From assembly GCF_009800925.1 (NCBI RefSeq), contig NZ_WOYF01000021.1:1-36389 (forward strand): a stretch of DNA of 36,389 nucleotides, in the 5' to 3' direction. Of this stretch, positions 34,304-36,389 are shown piece by piece. Position numbers and translations under genes: made by a program. The notes beneath the pieces are model-generated. The model searched no databases, was not told the DNA's origin, and was given only the letters and a program-made list of their open reading frames with translations. The stretch's first letter is position 1. Each line of letters opens with the position of its first letter. The DNA is from Budvicia diplopodorum (GTDB taxonomy: Bacteria; Pseudomonadota; Gammaproteobacteria; Enterobacterales; Enterobacteriaceae).

Positions 34304-35122
34304 ATGCGACAGTTTGCCGTCTTTGGTAATCCGATAGGACATAGTAAATCACCGTGTATTCATCAGCTCTTTGCTAAAAATTGCGGTATTGAACTAAATT
34401 ATGAAACTCAACTGGCACCTATTGATGGTTTTGAGCCGGCGATTTCCGCTTTTTTTGCTAATGGGGCAATAGGGGCAAATATCACTCTGCCATTTAAAGA
34501 GAAGGCATATGTTTTTTGCGATGAGCTTACCGAGCGGGCGGCGTCTGCAGGTGCGGTAAATACGATTAAGAGATTAGATGACGGGCGGCTATTGGGTGAT
34601 AACACTGACGGTATCGGTCTGTTAAGTGATTTACAGCGATTAGATATGGTTAAGCCTGATTGTCGGATCTTATTAGTTGGTGCCGGTGGGGCTGCCCGGG
34701 GCGTTATCTTACCATTGCTTTCATTTGGCTGTGAGTTAGTCATCACTAACCGTACGCACGCTAAAGCTGAATTACTGGCCAGTTCATTTTCATCGCTTGG
34801 AAAAATCAAAGCAAGCGAACTCAGTAAGCTGAGCGGCTGCCAGTTTGATGTCATTATTCATGCGACATCTTCCGGCGTTAGCGGAGATATTCCCCCGCTG
34901 TGTTCGACGTTGGTTAGTGACAATACCGCGTGTTATGACATGTTTTATCAGTCAGGCCTGACGCCATTTCTTCTTTGGGCCGTGTCACACGGTGTTGTTA
35001 ATTATGCCGATGGCCTAGGTATGCTGGTTGGACAAGCTGCACATGCATTTTATCTATGGAACGGCATTATGCCTGATGTTGAAAGCGTTCTGATTCAGCT
35101 AAAAAAGGATCTATCCAAGTGA
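34304..35122 (+). CDS. aroE: Shikimate 5-dehydrogenase
   Basis: 272 residues from ATG 34304 ([17 protein letters not shown]), preceded by AGGGG; longer in-frame starts would run back into tsaC. Shikimate-binding [10 protein letters not shown], catalytic K65 (LPFKEKAY) and D102 (GDNTDG), the NADP loop GAGGAARG and C-terminal [15 protein letters not shown] are present. It reduces 3-dehydroshikimate to shikimate with NADPH. The stop overlaps the GTG of yrdB (GTGA). Confidence 0.97.
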   Translation: MRQFAVFGNPIGHSKSPCIHQLFAKNCGIELNYETQLAPIDGFEPAISAFFANGAIGANITLPFKEKAYVFCDELTERAASAGAVNTIKRLDDGRLLGDNTDGIGLLSDLQRLDMVKPDCRILLVGAGGAARGVILPLLSFGCELVITNRTHAKAELLASSFSSLGKIKASELSKLSGCQFDVIIHATSSGVSGDIPPLCSTLVSDNTACYDMFYQSGLTPFLLWAVSHGVVNYADGLGMLVGQAAHAFYLWNGIMPDVESVLIQLKKDLSK

Positions 35123-35376
35123 ATCAGGCCATTCAGTTTTCGGATCGTGAAGAGTGGGATCCGATCCGAAAAGCGGTCACCTGCACTGCTTTAGATCATG
35201 GATTTCTGATTAACTGCCGTATTCTTGCTGAGTCTTTGGAACTGCGTTTTGGATCTAGTGGAGCACCGGAGCATTACCTGTCTTTATTCCGGCTCCATCG
35301 TTGGGATTTTGAAGAGGAGCTGGAAGCTCTCATTGCCGATCGCGAATTTGATGCGGATGGCTGGGTAACCGTTTAA
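35119..35376 (+). CDS. yrdB: DUF1488 family protein YrdB
   Basis: 85 residues from a GTG that overlaps the aroE stop by four bases (GTGA). It matches E. coli YrdB in length and in the start [14 protein letters not shown] and the centre [17 protein letters not shown]. Function unknown; the protein is small, acidic and soluble. Its last 47 bases overlap the 3' end of the convergent yrdA. Confidence 0.9.
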   Translation: MNQAIQFSDREEWDPIRKAVTCTALDHGFLINCRILAESLELRFGSSGAPEHYLSLFRLHRWDFEEELEALIADREFDADGWVTV

Positions 35377-35926
35377 TTTGGCCTTTCAGATAATCATCTT
35401 TTAGGATGACGTAGTTGCGGGCTGACGTCAGCAGGCTTGCTATTTCTTCTGGCGTAAGTGGGCGAATTCGTCTGGCCGGGTTGCCCAAATACAAATATCC
35501 GCTTTCAAGATGTTTTCCCGGAGCGACTAAACTACCTGCGCCTAACATAACGTCATCGCCGATAACGGCACCGTCGAGCACTCTTGAACCCATTCCGATC
35601 AAAGATCTGTTGCCAATAACGCAGCCGTGAAGGATGACTCCGTGTCCAATAGTGACATCTTCCCTAACGATAAGCGGAAAACCGTTAGGATTCTCTGCAG
35701 TTTTCCGGGCAACGTGCAAAATGCAACCGTCCTGAATATTACTTCTGGTACCAATACGGATATAGTTAACGTCTCCTCGTATTGCCGTTAGAGGCCAGAC
35801 GCTGACATCATCACTGAGTTCAACCTGACCAATAATAATGCCAGAGGGATCGATCATTACTCGATTACCGACCTTTGGTGAGTGGTGCAGGTAGGTTCGC
35901 AGAGTCTCAGCATATATCTCAGACAT
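35330..35926 (-). CDS. yrdA: Gamma-class carbonic anhydrase family protein YrdA
   Basis: 198 residues forming a left-handed beta helix of hexapeptide repeats. The three metal-binding histidines of the gamma family are at H71 (CILHV), H95 (IGHGV) and H100 (ILHGC). Whether it hydrates CO2 or acts as a hexapeptide acyltransferase is not known. It is about 14 residues longer at the C-terminus than E. coli YrdA as I remember it; this tail is encoded opposite the end of yrdB. Confidence 0.92.
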   Translation of the reverse strand: MSEIYAETLRTYLHHSPKVGNRVMIDPSGIIIGQVELSDDVSVWPLTAIRGDVNYIRIGTRSNIQDGCILHVARKTAENPNGFPLIVREDVTIGHGVILHGCVIGNRSLIGMGSRVLDGAVIGDDVMLGAGSLVAPGKHLESGYLYLGNPARRIRPLTPEEIASLLTSARNYVILKDDYLKGQIKRLPSHPHQIRDRQ

Positions 35927-36093
35927 GAAATCAAGCCTTAGTTAGTAAAGAATCATAAATATATATCTTAGGTGATTTGGATCCTTTTTATAGATTGGGA
36001 TCGAATAAAACGGGTTTTTTGCTCAAAAAAAGATCTATTTGATGAGCTAAAGGATAAAAAACACGCATATGGAACTATTTTCTTAAAAAACAC
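35927..36093 (+). promoter_or_regulatory. A+T-rich region upstream of the rRNA promoters
   Basis: No gene is supported; a 67-codon open frame at 35972-36175 crosses the promoter and has no recognisable content. A and T runs just before the P1 -35 (about 36071-36093) suit an UP element bound by the alpha C-terminal domain. Fis sites are expected here by analogy, but I could not place them reliably. Confidence 0.5.
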
Positions 36094-36129
36094 TTGTACA
36101 AAAAGATCCGTTCTCTATAATTCGCCCCC
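36094..36129 (+). promoter_or_regulatory. rRNA operon promoter P1
   Basis: TTGTAC (36094-36099), 16 bases, TATAAT (36116-36121), then the discriminator TCGCCCCCA. The 16-base spacer and G+C-rich discriminator are hallmarks of growth-rate- and ppGpp-controlled rrn P1 promoters. Start near 36129. Confidence 0.88.
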
Positions 36130-36200
36130 ATCAAGCGGCATTGTGAGCAACTTCACAAATTGGCTAGCAAGATAAGAATTAAAACGGAGTGAATTAGTCA

Positions 36201-36236
36201 TTGACTCTGTAACGGGTTAGCGTATTATTCGCAGCC
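36201..36236 (+). promoter_or_regulatory. rRNA operon promoter P2
   Basis: TTGACT (36201-36206), 16 bases, TATTAT (36223-36228), the hexamers I remember for E. coli rrn P2. It lies about 107 bases downstream of P1, the usual tandem arrangement. Confidence 0.88.
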
Positions 36237-36389
36237 CGTGTTGCAGGAAGTTTCTTCCCCGCACACCGCTCTTTAACAATTTATCAGACAATCTGTGTGG
36301 GCACTCACAAGACGGTATCATAGCCACTCCGGTGGCAAAAACTATACCAAGTCTTAAAGAGTGACCAAGCAGTAATTCATTTGTAATTT
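36236..36389 (+). other. rRNA operon leader with boxB-like hairpin and boxA
   Basis: GGAAG-TTT-CTTCC (36247-36259) is a boxB-like hairpin and GCTCTTTAACAA (36268-36279) is boxA, the binding site of NusB-S10 for rRNA antitermination. After it come ATCAGACAATCTGTGTGGGC and, near the end, ACCAAGTCTTAAAGAGTGA, both very like the E. coli 16S leader. The 16S rRNA gene should begin within roughly 100 bases beyond the window. Confidence 0.88.

Noticed and set aside
35972-36175. 67-codon ORF ahead of the rRNA promoters
   Set aside because: It runs through rrn P1, has no ribosome binding site or recognisable content, and is best explained by chance.

Overview
The window is a piece of the main chromosome of a gammaproteobacterium of the order Enterobacterales. 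The ribosomal proteins, RpoA, SecY, ZntR, ArfA, RsmB, Fmt and Def are close to the Escherichia coli proteins as I remember them, and gene order follows the E. coli tufA / S10-spc-alpha / zntR-arfA / mscL-trkA-rsmB-fmt-def / dprA-yrdD-tsaC-aroE-yrdB-yrdA / rrn backbone. Several departures from that order suggest a genus other than Escherichia, Salmonella or Klebsiella. A Budviciaceae-like lineage is possible, but the sequence alone does not establish it.

Layout. (1) 1-2182: the 3' end of tufA, its terminator, and a leftward five-helix membrane sulfatase-fold transferase (LtaS/OpgB type). (2) 2373-16315: the S10, spc and alpha operons on the + strand, with 27 ribosomal protein genes plus secY and rpoA. 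Their control elements are recognisable: an S10 promoter and L4-type attenuator leader, a terminator after rpsQ followed by a stringent-type spc promoter, the S8 operator at the start of rplE, an alpha promoter and S4 pseudoknot leader, and a terminator after rplQ. (3) 16417-17142: zntR and arfA; arfA carries the 3' hairpin typical of tmRNA-controlled arfA genes. (4) 17186-26352: a seven-gene leftward accessory cluster lying where E. coli joins arfA to mscL. In transcription order it encodes an AMP-forming acyl-CoA ligase, an ACS-family MFS permease, a YdiF-type CoA-transferase, a FabG-like dehydrogenase, a thiolase, a glycerate 2-kinase and a CdaR-type regulator. A good CRP-like site lies at about -42 of a plausible promoter in front of it. 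(5) 26746-31586: mscL, trkA, rsmB, fmt and def, all leftward. (6) 31929-35926: dprA, yrdD, tsaC, aroE and yrdB rightward, then yrdA leftward; smg is missing after dprA. (7) 36094-36389: tandem rRNA promoters P1 and P2, a boxB-like hairpin and boxA; the 16S gene should begin just beyond the window.

How the genes work together. Most of the window is translation machinery and its quality control: ribosomal proteins, initiator formylation and deformylation, rRNA m5C methylation, tRNA t6A synthesis, ribosome rescue and the rRNA promoter. The most interesting part is the accessory cluster. It has uptake, two ways to make a CoA ester, a 3-hydroxyacyl-CoA-type oxidation and a thiolase, but no acyl-CoA dehydrogenase or enoyl-CoA hydratase, and it ends in glycerate kinase. 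This fits catabolism of a 3-hydroxy acid that is split into acetyl-CoA and glyceryl-CoA. 2-Deoxy-D-ribonate (3,4,5-trihydroxypentanoate) is the best candidate substrate. This assignment is inference from enzyme families and context.
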